A stretch of DNA of 64,000 nucleotides from Oidiodendron maius Zn (lineage: Eukaryota > Ascomycota > Leotiomycetes > Myxotrichaceae). The stretch lies in assembly GCA_000827325.1 (NCBI GenBank), contig KN832879.1, positions 124,001-188,000 of the forward strand, given 5' to 3'. Positions 33,993 to 45,746 of the stretch are shown here, piece by piece (position 1 is the stretch's first letter; each line of letters opens with the position of its first letter). Below the pieces are notes generated by a model. The model was not told the origin of the DNA and made no database searches. It worked only from the letters and a program-made list of their open reading frames with translations. A program made the translations under genes and the position numbers.

Positions 33993-36900
33993 TCAGACAT
34001 CAATAAACCCATTTCTCCTCCATACATCTAACATGCTCTGAATCCATTCTTTACATACAGGCCCGCAGTCCCTCAGCGAAGGGCTCATTTCTCTCGTCTT
34101 ACCCGTCTCAAATATCCACTCCCTACCACCCCCTTTGCCTTCTTCCTCTGCTAACCGCTCGAAAAATCCGAGTAATCTTAGGCCTGGGAGGTCGGTCGCG
34201 GTGAGTCCTTCATCCACGAGGGAGTTAAGGCGACGCACCCATTCTGAAATGGGAACTTCTTCGATCGGGCCACATTTGATGCTGGATTGGAGTATGGAAA
34301 GTAGAGAGGGCCAAGAGATAGGGTGGGGGTTTACAATGTTGTGCACGGTGTAAAAGCTCCCCCCATCTTCTAAATCCTTACTTTCTTGCGTCTGTTTTTG
34401 TTTTCCTTTTGTTTTCCTCTTGGTAGATTCTTCCTGGAAGAGAAGCTCAGAAATGCAATGCGCCGCGACGTCGATGGGAACCCAGTCCACGCTCCTACTG
34501 GTAAAGGTCGGGACACAGTGCATACGAGGGTGGAATGAGGTTGCGAATAGAATCGGATACATCTCGGCCGTACTCCACAAGCCAGTTCGAATCGAGCCGC
34601 AGAGCTGGCCGACGCGCAGGATACGGATAGGAATTTGGAGGATGTTGGGGAGCGAAGCTGTTTTAGTAATTCTTTCGACTGTTTGTAGAGAAATTGTTGG
34701 CTGCAATTCGCCATATGGATATGTAAACAACTTGAGGCGACTCTGAACTTACTGATATATTTGCTCTGGGCGTACCCTGTGGATAAAGCTGCCGATGGCT
34801 CGTTTCCAACAAGCGCCTCAAAGACAGTGGGGGAATTCCCTCCTGGTCCCAGGCAAGAAGTGATACTGCTTGTAAAGGCCAGTTTCTTTTGCCTACCAGC
34901 ATAACAAAAGCGGAGAAGGGACATAGTGCCTATTCAATGGTCAGTTCATGATCTTATTCCGCAAGATGTGATGAAAGCTTACTTCGAATACAATCACTCT
35001 CGAACTCCTCGACTCCAACATTAAAATCCATTTTCCAAGCATTATGCACTACCATGGTCACAGTCGTTGCCAGGTGATAATATGAGTCGATATCCAAACC
35101 TAACAAAGGATCACTCATGCTAAAGTTTAGCCATTGTATCCTGCTCCCATCCAGAATCACTGGGTCTATCCCTCTCATTTCTAACGAGCTTCTCAACCTC
35201 TCCTGATTTGGGCCACGAGCCAGAGCATATATCTTTGCAACATTAGGAGACACAGAAAGGGCATCAAGTAATGCTGTACCCAGTGATCCAGTGCAACCAG
35301 TTACGAGAACTATCTCGCCGTCGGTGGACAGGGAAGAAGAATCAGCGCCTCGTGGCGCCCAAGACTTGAATTCTGACTCAAGTCTTGAGATCATCCTATT
35401 CACAATCTCAGCGGAGGACAATATACCATCAGATTTGGATGGAGATGATTGATCAAAGGTCGCAACAAGTTGAGAGATGGAGGGCCTTTCGAATATAGTG
35501 TTCAAGGAAACAGACTTCCCTAAATGCTTGGATAATGAGCAGCGTATTGTCAGAGCGAGACGAGACTCAACTCCTAGGTCGAAGATAGTTGTCCAGTCAT
35601 GAATACTCTCGGTAGAGACTCCTGACACTCGAGAAAAGAGCTTGCGCAAGAACTCAGAGAGGGGTTCCGTAGAAGATTTGAGGGCATCGGAAGGAAACTC
35701 ATCAAGGTCATAGAGTCGCGCAACTTCATCGGCATAAACTCGTAGTGCTCTTTGGCGTTTTACATTTCCTTTGGGTGTGACTTCCAGTGTGCGTCCCCGA
35801 GGAAGAATGTAGATCATGTTCCGCTGGATCTGCGAATGGACAGGATAACGGATATTCACTTCCTCGACGGCCTTCCATACGAGCTCTTCAGTCTTAGCAG
35901 CTCCAGGATCGTGCTCTTCATAAACCTCAACCAGGAGGCCGACTGAAGATAGCGAGTGACCAATAGCTACAACATTTTTAATGGCTTTGCATGCCGCTCG
36001 AATATCGAGTTGGAGAGGCCCTGCGCTTGTGTTCTCTCCGTTCGTATGAACCAGAATGTCATCTCTCCTGCCTTGAAGGACGTAGAATCCACTATCGGGT
36101 GGTTCTTGGGTGAAGAGATCATTCGTTCGAAAAGGCTCGTCATCATGTTTTCCCGCCCATAAATCTGCCGCAAGTTCAAACCCTCTATATACGACACACT
36201 CGTAGAGCCCATCTCCGACCTTCTCCATCTTGAGGAATGGGTTGTCAGGGTACAAGTTCCGAAATGCGTAGCAACGGGTATTGCTTCGTGAAGGAATGGA
36301 TCTGAATGGTGGTCCGATTTCGGTGCTGCCAAATGTTGATTTCACGTTGACCCCATGTTCAACTAGATCTTTGATAATGCTATCTGACAAAACTGCTCCC
36401 CCAGGTTGAAGGAGTTTAAGAGACGAAAGAGGAGAAAAATCACCTCCGCTATTCAATATATGCTCGTACATATTTTCAATTAGCATAGGGGCACAGTGGA
36501 CACAGTCGACCGGATAGCCCATCATATATAACGTTCGCCAAGCTGTAAACAGGTATGACGAAGGTGTTGGGGATGCGAGAGGTGGGAAGGAAAGTACTTG
36601 GCCATTTGGAATACCCGAGAGGGCAATAGATATGCCAGCGATATGGTAGCTTAATTGTTAATGTTACTGGTGTAGACATACATTAAGGTCGGAACTCACA
36701 GTGGGAATAGGAGAAACCAATTATCAATCGTTACATCCTGAAACAAGCGATACATTCGGGCGATGAGCATCATACTCCTATTTGTATGTATGATTGGCTT
36801 CGGCATCCCTGTAGACCCAGACGAATGGATAACAAAGGTATGGCGCTCCCAAACATCTCCAAAGTCTTGGAACTTGACATCATCCACGTTTTTGTTCTTC

Positions 36901-37568
36901 ATCTCTGGATCTTGAGGTATGGCATCTATCATAGGAACCTTCCGAACTCCATTGGTATCAGTTCTGGCATTCTTCAAGTCGGTAATTACAACCAAGGCTT
37001 CGCAACTCTGGAGAAGATGATGCAACCCGTCAAGGGAATTTGACTCGGCCAGCAACAGGACCCTCAGCCCGAGTTTTTGGAGAGCCAATTCGGTGCAAAA
37101 ATACTCTAGGGTCCTTCCAGCACCGAGGAGAGCTACCGTCGGTTGCTTCTGTGTGGTGTTGCCCCTAGCTATCTCGGTTCGGAATTTGCACGCGTATGAC
37201 AATGCGATTTTCTCTGTCGCGGCATCGAACTCGTCCCAGGTCATAGAATGATACGGAGTGGTTGCCTCTGGCAGTGCTGGATACAGAAAGGCCGTTTGGC
37301 TGTTATACACCTGACCAGAATGTCTCACAAGAGCTGCCAGACTGATAAGTTTCGGATCCGCATAACGGGTCGAATGAGGATGTCCATGGAGCCACCACAG
37401 CTCTTTTATTCTCTTGGACGCTTCATTTGAAGGAAGAATAGTAGGATCGGAGCACTTTCTGCGAGATTCTGATAAAGTATTTACCAAATTGGAGGTACCT
37501 GACAACACTGGAGCCACCTTTTGTCCAGAAGCAGTTTCCGGTGGAGGATCCAGCAATGCCGGCGACAT
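33993..37568 (-). CDS. NRPS-like adenylate-forming reductase (A-T-R)
   Basis: Four exons (37568-36700, 36649-34983, 34929-34753, 34678-33993) join in phase to 1,132 residues. The adenylation domain has IHSSGSTGMPKPI, STFGSTEIG, FRTNDLF and GRRDDILVHTNGEN. The carrier domain reads TIFDLGVESRLAL: its Ser652 is the phosphopantetheine site, but Glu replaces the usual Asp of the DS motif. The reductase domain begins VTGCTGSLGTALL near residue 741 and has the short-chain-dehydrogenase pair Tyr/Lys in GYAQSKYI, completed across intron 3 as IIERITKTA. Such enzymes activate a carboxylic acid, load it as a thioester and reduce it to an aldehyde. The acid is not predictable. No condensation domain is present and no obvious cluster surrounds it. 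Confidence 0.93.
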
Positions 37569-39172
37569 TTCGAAAAGGAATAGGTATTATATGCAGAAGT
37601 CAAGGCAACTGAGTTCTTTATAATACAAGCGAAGCACTGTGAAAGTCGGCAATGGGAATTGTAGATGTTTATCATTTGATATACGAAACGGTGACGCGGT
37701 CTTAGAAGAACAACTTCAACAGCTACAGGTTCCGTGCATGCAAGCCATTCCTCACACGGCCGTTGCCGCCGAGTGCCCGTGCCTATCGGGCATTCGCAGA
37801 CCTCTTCTAAACTCTCATCCCGTTAGTAAGTGCTGTAGAAGTAGGCATATGCCTGGTAGACCCCACGCAAGTGGACGTGATAACATTAGTGAGAATGGAA
37901 ATCGTGGCCGGAAAGAAGCGCTCGCCCGCTTGGGTTTGCCCGCTACGGGTTGCCGCCGCTACGGCCGAGATCTGTCTGCCGTGAGCGGCGTGATAAGCCT
38001 GGGTTATTGGTGCGTACTATAAAGGTAGGCAATTTAGGTGGCCGAACTCAATTGCATGGCGGGCCGCCTACTAAGAAGTTCAAGGTTGAGTGGTTGAGAT
38101 CGCTCGCATAGTGCAATATATGCCCTGCGGCAGCACAGTCGGAGTGCAGTAGGGTCCAAATGCCAGCTATGATGCAATGCAGATCGGAGCTCGAGCTCAC
38201 CTATCTCAGCAAGAGAATCTATCGAATATGAACCTGCTATATGTCTCGGGCAGAGGTTTGGCGCCAGTGCATGTGTGCGGCCAAGCTCAATTTTGCCACT
38301 ATGGGAGTGTATGGCAGAATCGTGCAAGTGTGTGCCACGCAGGTCGGGAATAAGGAAAGGTAGGTATTGAGACCCTTCCCGAATAGCTTCCTGGCCGTGC
38401 GGGAAGTCCGGAATCCGGGCGAGACTTTGCTGCCTCGAGAGACATTTCTCCAGCTAACATGGCATATCCCGCACAAAATATTTTCATCTAATGTCCGTCG
38501 ATAGCCGAGCCAGTGGGAGCGGAGTATCGAAGCTTATCTCGACTCGATATCAACGCGGGGTCGGTATTTGTCTGGCAGTGAAGGATGTTGGGTTTTGTCG
38601 GCAAATGCGAGAGACGTCGGAAGAGTTGACGAAAGCCGACACTGCGTCTCGGCTATTTACCATATTTACCTCCTATTTTGTCTATTTGCATCTCTCTCCC
38701 CTGGATTATAGGGATAATACAGAGGTATACCGTAAATCTGTCATAAACCTGATATCATCGGTTCCCTTGCTTCGCGCTATGTCTCCTCTCACAGGGCAGC
38801 GGGGTATCCCGACAACAATTCTCGCAGCCTTCTTTCTAGTATTCGTCCAATGCTTTCTCCAAGATGCCGCGATCGCCCATGACCTATATCCCCTGGCCTT
38901 TAGAATGTTGCACTATGGCGGGCGTCTGACCAGGCATTAAACCCATCTGTGATGATATTGCCATACTCGTAGAATGGGAAACACAATACGTACTCTAAAT
39001 ATCAGGTTGACGCTGAATTGAGATACTGAGCAATGGGCAGTTAGATCGATCTGAAATTTGGTCAAAAAATGGCCCAGCAAAAGACTATCTATCAGTTGCA
39101 AACCTCGTGAATTGGCCAAATCTTTCTACTAGTCTTAGCTTTGGCTTTGTCAAGACGTTGGCTAGCATCCAA

Positions 39173-40101
39173 TATGAATCCCATTACCATCGGTGACCAC
39201 GTTAGAGAGACTCTGCGTTTGATTGAGAGCATCAGGATGCCTCACCAGTGTGGAGCGTTGTTGTCATCATTCATCGTCGACGCTGTCAACCCTCACCTGG
39301 CCGCCCAGTACCATACTTGATGCACTTCGGCATCCGCACGAGCAAGAGATCGACAGCCTGACAAATCTCCTCGTCTTGGTGGCTCTTTGCACTAATATCG
39401 TCGAGTCTACTACGCTCTTGAATGCTATATCCTTTGTCGCTGTTAAAACTATTGATACTTTATTTATAAATAAAATTGTGTGCAACTAAGTCTTGATGCT
39501 GCTACTCAGGCTGCTAACCATTCAACGTAACGGTGGTAAATGCTGCATTAATGGCAAAGCTAGTACTCTCTGGGACCCGCTTGACGTTGTCCCTATCCTG
39601 CCCATTCTGACTCGCTCGTTCCAAGAAGAAGAATTTCTAATAGTCCGACGGAGGAGCATGACAAGACGAGAAGTTGTTGCTTCTTTGAAGCCGCGAATTT
39701 CCAACTTGCTCGGATCTTCCTTTACTACCTCTTACGCCGGTTGGTGACTTAACTCTGTTGAATAGCCTGGAGGAATGGACCTTTATCGGAGCCACTGGCT
39801 TGTTAGAAAATCAGATGTTCAAGCTTTGAGCAAGGCCTTGTTAGTCAGGTTACAACCATCCTTGGTCGAGGTAAGTTATTCCCTAGCCTAAGACCGACAG
39901 CCTCATTTGTCTCCTCTTCATAACGATACAACAGATCAGTATAAGGTTAAGCAGGTGTACATTGAACCTACAGACTGGATCGATCTCAACGGGCGATATG
40001 CGCTGCTAGATGATCACTCTCGACCAAAATCAAACGGATTGACCCTAATTAGTCGGGACAGACGCTCGACTTTCTCAGAGCATTCGACTCCTCAACATTG
40101 A
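39173..40101 (+). pseudogene. Exon-like scraps of an unrecognised gene
   Basis: Several frames in series look coding but do not join cleanly. One reads from ATG 39173 (MNPITIGDHVRETLRLIESI), one contains HEQEIDSLTNLLVLVALCTN, and one contains TLWDPLDVVPILPILTRSF. The last reads MDLYRSHWLVRKSDVQALSK, then passes a good donor (gtaagt at about 39871) and acceptor (caacag) into a frame with YIEPTDWIDLNGRYALLDDH. Stops interrupt the series. I do not recognise the family. It may be a decayed gene or a live gene with several small exons that I cannot resolve. Confidence 0.35.
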
Positions 40102-40456
40102 GTAGTAAATTGCCCTGAACTATCCCGTTAGGATATCTTTTTCAACGGGTGAAGCTAGTCCGTCGAATGCATATTTCCAGTCAACTCAAAAGATTTCGGT
40201 CCTCAAAGCTGGAACTGTGAGGACTGTTTGCCTTGCCGCCTTGCTCGTGCTTCCAGATAAGATCAGGTTAGTCGCTTATAATGTTTTGGGTAAGATTAAA
40301 TCTCATTGTTATGGTAAACTTCACGCCCCGAGTGCATCCAGGGATCGCCTTCGGTCTTTATCTCAAGTATATAGCAGACTCTGAAAACCCACACAACGAC
40401 CTCAACGCCTTGAAGATGGCTCAGCAATAGACGTCTGTTCCCGTCCCTCAAACACC

Positions 40457-41020
40457 ATGTCAGAACAAACCGAGTCAAATTACTTCCATGATCCATATCT
40501 CCTCCCGTCCCGCATTTCTGGCTTGCCGCTTTCAGTATGTCTTGATATATTGCTAGACAAAGACGGCGCTGAGTATGTGGCTTAGATAGATCCACCTCAA
40601 AAGATCGCCCGCAGCGAACATGCCATCTGCAGGACGCTGGGAAAGGCTTGCAGGGATTTTCGTATTCATCACGGTGATCCAGTTGGTCCTTATGTGGAGG
40701 AAGAGGCTTGAAGCCAGGTCCTGCGCAACGAAGATGAGCCGAGCCGAAGAGGATACGAGATCTGTTTAACACGCATGCGGACTTGAATACCAGGAACGTT
40801 ATCGTTGATCGCATCACACGGCCAGATGGGATTATGGGCTGGAAGGCGACAAGAATTGTGGACTGGGAGCATGCTAGGTACTCCCCTGAGTACTGAGAGT
40901 ATACCAAGGTGTTATTTGAAGGATTCGGGTACACTTTGCGGTGGCGTGAACTCCTGCACGGCATCTTCAGGCCATTCGGGACTTTTCCAGGAAGCTGAAG
41001 TGGAGGAGAGAAGCTAGAGA
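40457..41020 (+). pseudogene. Aminoglycoside-phosphotransferase-family (kinase-fold) pseudogene
   Basis: The plus strand carries recognisable pieces of a fungal APH-type kinase: the catalytic loop THADLNTRNVIVD, then the metal-binding segment RIVDWEHARYSPEY, then EYTKVLFEGFGYTLRWREL. The order and spacing match fungal APH-like proteins. An in-frame stop sits where the family has Trp (SPEYW), another follows VEEEA, and a frame change separates the upstream part from the catalytic loop. The upstream segment starts at an ATG (MSEQTESNYFHDPYLLPSR). The gene is therefore broken. Family members are diverse and mostly uncharacterised small-molecule kinases. The 260-codon minus-strand ORF over it is a shadow. 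Confidence 0.65.
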
Positions 41021-41288
41021 GAGGGCGAAGGCATATAAACTGGCTTGCTTTGCTTGGTGCTGCATTCACTTTAGCCACCAGGATTACATATGCTTTGCTC
41101 CTTGACTACATCTCGCTTCCCAGTACACAAATTAGGCTTTAACAGCATAGGATCTAAGGCAGAGAATTTTATATGGACTGTAGGGAATTTGGCCAAATTC
41201 TTCTTGCTGGTGTGCTCCAAGGAAGGCCTGGGTTTAGTTATTTGCTTTTCTATACATCTAGATCAACTGCTCCATTAAAATAGGGCTT

Positions 41289-41513
41289 ATGGCTCGAGTT
41301 TATAGAAGACTAGCTAGAAAAATAAGAACCAGATCATTTCCCCAGTATTCCAAATCGCCCAATATAATATTACGAGTCTACGCTTCTTTGATAGCTGCTA
41401 CGTGGGGTGGTACAGGAGGCATTCTGTGGTTCTGGGCGTCGCAACTCCAATTAAATATACCCCGCCAACCCCGCCAACTCCGCCCTGACCTTCAGACGGC
41501 CCTCCGAGAATAG
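41289..41513 (+). other. Short ORF of unknown status
   Basis: 74 codons read MARVYRRLARKIRTRSF... with a central hydrophobic stretch (ASLIAATWGGTGGILWFW) that could be a membrane span. No family is recognised and no neighbouring exon is evident. It may be a scrap of the decayed region. Confidence 0.2.
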
Positions 41514-41907
41514 TAGAATAACTCCATACTAGTATTCAAGCCTTAGAGTTTTCTTTAATCTATATCCTTCTGTTACATACGTCGAGAATCCTATTTTCTT
41601 CTCACAAGAACAGTTGCGCTATACCATCTCGTACTTACACTTTCCATCATCTCTCTCTCGCCTACACTCCATCCGCAATGGATCTCTCCATCATAACCAT
41701 CCCGCCATATTTTCTCACACACTCGCCATAATCTTCCTCCAGGGGCACGACGACACAGCCTAAACCTCTTTACCCTCCCTCCAGCACTCTCACTCCTCAC
41801 ACAACCTCACGCAACCTCATACCCAGCATATATCTCCCTCCGTTTCTTCTTCCCCCAATCAGCTCGACGCTCCACCTCTCCCTTACCAGACAACTCGAAA
41901 CCATCTC

Positions 41908-42383
41908 AATGATTCGGCATCTGGGCCATCGAGAACTTCTCCGAGCACGAAGAAATTCAAGCACCCGGATTACGTGAGAGGCTAGCTAGTATTCTGCGCA
42001 CCCCTCTCACGAGGCTGAACTTCTGGGCGGGTAATTCAGGGCAGAACGGCTGGCGTGCATATGCTACTGAATCCAAGTCTCCCGCCAAGTATGAAACTGG
42101 AGGCATCCTGGGATTTGCATGGAGGATGCCGTTTCCTGACCGATCTTTGGTGGAGACGAGAACGGTGCTTAACGTTGGGAATGACTATATTAATCACGAG
42201 CTCCTACACTACACGTTTGATACGCCTGGGCACTGTTTCGATGACCCGCTTATGTTTTTGGAGAATGGGAGGATGTTAAGGCGAGAGTCACGTGAAAAGA
42301 GCATTGGTTTGTCGTGGATGGAAGATTCTGTGGAAATTTTGAGCGGAAAGGCAAAGACGGGAAATGAGATGGATATCGATTAG
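41908..42383 (+). other. Exon-like open frame, unrecognised
   Basis: A frame open from just after a stop at about 41907 to 42383 reads FGIWAIENFSEHEEIQ..., LRERLASILRTPLTRLNFW, GNSGQNGWRAYATES and FDTPGHCFDDPLMFLENGR, and ends NEMDID. Composition and internal character look like a genuine globular protein. The only Met is well inside (42126). A preceding acceptor (cccaatcag, about 41861) suggests that an upstream exon existed, but I cannot find one convincingly. It could be the last exon of a small gene or a remnant. Confidence 0.35.
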
Positions 42384-43975
42384 AGGAATGGAGCTGCAGG
42401 GGATCGTTTCTCGGGATGGTGCGTATATGTTAAGATAAATCCCTGAGGTTTAGCGTCTCAGATAGAAAGTACACATGAATAGATATATACTGTAGCTGTA
42501 GATGGAGCAATAGATAGCAAGGCAGCCATAAGTCAACGCCAATAGAAATGTGAGTGGAATTTGAGCTCACTATTGGCGTGGTGGAGAGAGATTTAATAGC
42601 TAAGAGGACACGAGACAGACCAGGTCCAGGGTTGGGTGTAAACCCCACACCCCTCTACAGTATGAGCGCTGCCAAGCTGGATAGGTGATATCATTAGAGC
42701 TATTAATACAATGATTTTCATTGATCTCCTATTTAAGGTTATCGAATATTGAAATTTCTGGAAATGGACGATCTTACTTTCGTACATCTTCTGTATTGTA
42801 TTGTATTGGTAGAACCAACTCTATTTTCACGTCTCCGCAACATGCCGGTCGCATCTCAGCTCCTCCCAACCACCTTCGTATCGGTTTCTCTCACCGAACC
42901 CTCAAAAACCAACGTTACCTCTCGACACATATCCATCGAGCTTACCTTCCCCTTATTAGTATGTGGAACGCGCGGACATGTCTCTATTCCTGGCCTTGGC
43001 GGGAACCAAAAAGCCCTCGGCAACACATCTTCCTTCTGTGCGTGTTCCCAAGTCAGGAAATGCAGGGATCGCAGAGTTGCCCGACGGCCAAGCAGGGATG
43101 GGACCCCCATCCACGCATGGCATGGAGATATTTAGATGCAGAAGAGGTCGTGAGAGATCCAACAGCTTCAGCTGCACTGCGACGGCGGCACGCTGATGGG
43201 AGATTGGAGCAATGCTATAGGGTTACAGAGGGAGGCTAAGGTAGCTATCACAATATGCCGATGTGCCCAGAAACGCCGCGAAACCTGAGCCGCGATAAGT
43301 GTCCTGACACACATGGGAATCTGGGTGCTGGAGAGGTTCAAACACCCAGCTCGAGAGTCTCCCGTCCGGCCCGTCCAACTTCCACTTCGGTATCTTATGC
43401 ACAATGCCATGGGCTCCCGCGTTCTCCTGAAATTTGAACAGTGGCGTGCGCCCCGAGGACAGGTAGGGGACCGGGACCTGCCCAGAGCTCCTTCTTCGTA
43501 CGGGCCGAGACTCTTATGTGCATGATCGTCCGGCAACATCGGCGCCATGGCCCTGTTGGTGTCTGACAGACCCGAATTTGCAGGACGACCGGACGACCCC
43601 CGCTGGAAGTTCATTCGCCTTCTAGCCAGCAGCTAGTGCTCAGCACGGACAGGGCATGCCGGCGTGCGGAGGGAGGATCCGAGTGCGAGATTCCAACGAC
43701 CAGGGAACTGGTCTGGAGAAGATATCTCCGGTTGGAGGTACCCAGGCGATGGGCTGCTGCAGATGGTAAGGAAGAATGCATTGCACTGTCGAAGTACATT
43801 GCTCTCGTCTGGGGATCGGATTTGTGGTGGTTGTACTCACGATGATCCCGAGGTGTAAGAACCTCTTAACTGCCGAATATAAGTCTAAAGGAAAAAGCAG
43901 TGAACCAACCCATAGCTACCAAAGGTCTATATGCAAAAACTCCTGCCAGGCGGGAACGCATATCACGTTCCTCAT

Positions 43976-44788
43976 TCACAGCCAGTCTTGGCCCCTCGCC
44001 TGTCTACCAACCTGCGCGCTCCTGAAAATGCCTCCTTTCGCCGTCACGTGTCCCTCCCTCACAAGTCCGATCAATATATGAATGCCAACTCCAACACCAT
44101 CAATGACCTCTGCGACTGCATTCTTCGAGTCCACGGCCTCCTCGCACCGGCTCTTCATGTCGGTCATACCCGCGCAGCCCAGAACAATGCAATCCGCGCC
44201 TTTCTCCTGGACGAGTCTACGCGCCGCGTCACTGACAAGCCCTAGGACTTTGTCTCGAGGCAGTCTCTCCAGCTCCAGAACCCCAAGGTTGGTGGTCTCG
44301 CAGCCCACGGAGAACCCGTCCAGGCCGTAATACCTAATGGCATCCTCATGCATGATCTTGCTCCTCCCTCCTGTCGCTACGATGCCGAGCCTTCCGCCCA
44401 GTATCCGCGCGGAATACAGCGCTGCCTCCATGATGCCCATCACCGGCCCGGCGACCTCTTCACGCAGGGCATTAATGAGCGGGTGAGCGCTGAAACAGGC
44501 GACTAGATATGCATCGTAGTTTTGCGCAGTGAGAGATATGTCTCTCACGGCCGCCGCGGCGGACAGGACGCCATCGAGATGTCCCTCGATGGCCGAGGGC
44601 GCGGGGTGAGGGGCTGTGAAACCCGCGACCATGACACCGGGAGGTAGCGTGTCTTCAAGAGATCGCAGGCAGGCGAGGGTCATGGAGGTGGTGCCATTGG
44701 GATTGATGAGGAGGATGGAGATGGGCTTGGTGGAGTGGCCCGTTACGCACGGGAGAGGCAGGGAGGACATCTGGGATGCCAGATACAA
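43976..44788 (-). CDS. Asp/Glu/hydantoin racemase family protein, DCG1-like
   Basis: A single exon of 270 residues (or 264 from the third Met region, MSSLPL). The N-terminus has ISILLINPNGTTSMT, the family opening strand and loop. The two catalytic cysteines are Cys98 in VACFSAHPL and Cys205 in IVLGCAGMTDM. GRLGIVATGGRSK also fits. The length is that of yeast Dcg1, a gene of the allantoin (DAL) cluster controlled by nitrogen regulators. The biochemical role is probably racemisation of a hydantoin or amino-acid-like intermediate. It diverges from a DAL81/TamA-like activator, which supports a nitrogen-catabolic role. Confidence 0.9.
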   Translation of the reverse strand: MYLASQMSSLPLPCVTGHSTKPISILLINPNGTTSMTLACLRSLEDTLPPGVMVAGFTAPHPAPSAIEGHLDGVLSAAAAVRDISLTAQNYDAYLVACFSAHPLINALREEVAGPVMGIMEAALYSARILGGRLGIVATGGRSKIMHEDAIRYYGLDGFSVGCETTNLGVLELERLPRDKVLGLVSDAARRLVQEKGADCIVLGCAGMTDMKSRCEEAVDSKNAVAEVIDGVGVGIHILIGLVREGHVTAKGGIFRSAQVGRQARGQDWL

Positions 44789-45497
44789 TATCCAGGGTAC
44801 GATATTATTAGATATCCAACAGGATGCTGGATGGTAATAGGGGTTGAAATAAGAAATAGGGCCAGAGTTTGGATGGGGCAGGATGCGGGAAAACAGAACA
44901 GGCCAAGAGATGGTCCGTTCAGGGGTAAAGGTAAGGGAGGAGCTGTCAACTGGGGGAAGGAAGGGGTGAATGTCTAGCCAAGGATCGAAGAAAGAGACCT
45001 CCTCGTAGTATTATGTCCGAGCCTACATCCAGCTGGTCTGGCTGGGTCCTTGGGTCTGCGCTGTCATATAGCCCCTCCGGAAATAATATGCCACCCGCTA
45101 TGGCGCTGTCCACCGTTCGGGGAGGAGCAGGAAAGTAGCCGTGCCGTGCTGGTCCTGGCAGCGAGTCGTGCATGCTGATTGCGCCTGGAACGTCCCTTCC
45201 TTTCCTTTCTTCTGTTCTGCTCGTTCTCGTTGCATTGCGGGAAGATCCACAGACGGGCAACTCTTTGGCCGCGAATCCAGGGAAACAAAGTTGAGCGCTG
45301 CTGTTGCCCCGCATTAATTGTCCGTCATTCGCAGGCACTGAAACCAGCCTCCCTTGGGACTCGAGCCTGCAGGCGGCATGTCTCCTTCCAGCACGGCCTC
45401 GCTCTTCATGTAACCCCAGCGGTGTCGCGCCTAAGGGTGTAATACAGTAGGGGATTCCCGATCCAACCGCGAGAGGGCGAGAACGGCGTGTGGGCTT

Positions 45498-45526
45498 GGT
45501 GGTGGTGGTGGTGGTGGTGGTGGTGG
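45498..45526 (+). repeat. GGT trinucleotide microsatellite
   Basis: Nearly ten perfect GGT units lie about 260 bp upstream of the Zn2Cys6 activator start codon, in non-coding DNA. Confidence 0.95.
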
Positions 45527-45728
45527 AGTTAGAGCGTGGATGGTTTTTGGCTCCCTAACCCATCATAATTTACCTGTCAATCTTTTTTTTTGGTATTACA
45601 TACCTTTAACCTTACCCTCCCCTTCCCTCTCTCCCCCGCCAGAGACACCAAACCGCCCATCGGCCAAGAACCTTCGATCTGACCGTGTTGCTTGTGCTGG
45701 TGCTTGCGCTGCCGTCGTCCCTCGACCT

Positions 45729-45746
45729 CTTATCGTCGCCGATAAG
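45729..45746. promoter_or_regulatory. Palindromic pair of GATA-factor sites
   Basis: CTTATCGTCGCCGATAAG is two CGATAAG sites in perfect inverted orientation with a 4-bp gap, centred about 48 bp before the activator start codon. AreA/Nit2-type GATA factors bind HGATAR and prefer two nearby sites. Function is inferred from sequence and context. The site could fall in the transcribed leader. Confidence 0.6.

Larger units (their letters stand above)
37569..43975. other. Gene-poor, partly decayed 6.4-kb region
   Basis: No complete gene can be supported across 6.4 kb. Scraps with protein-coding character are listed separately: 39173-40101, 40457-41020 and 41908-42383. Composition changes along the stretch, with alternating AT-rich and GC-normal blocks, suggesting old rearranged DNA. 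I found no terminal repeats, target-site duplications or transposase or polymerase motifs by eye. The part nearest 37569 should contain the promoter of the NRPS-like gene, and that nearest 43975 the racemase 3' UTR. Confidence 0.5.

Noticed and set aside
40296-41078. 260-codon minus-strand ORF
   Set aside because: Its complement carries APH-kinase motifs in order; the ORF is a shadow of that pseudogene.
42721-43239. 172-codon plus-strand ORF and overlapping frames
   Set aside because: No family, no splice partners, and several frames are open together, which suggests chance in GC-balanced DNA.
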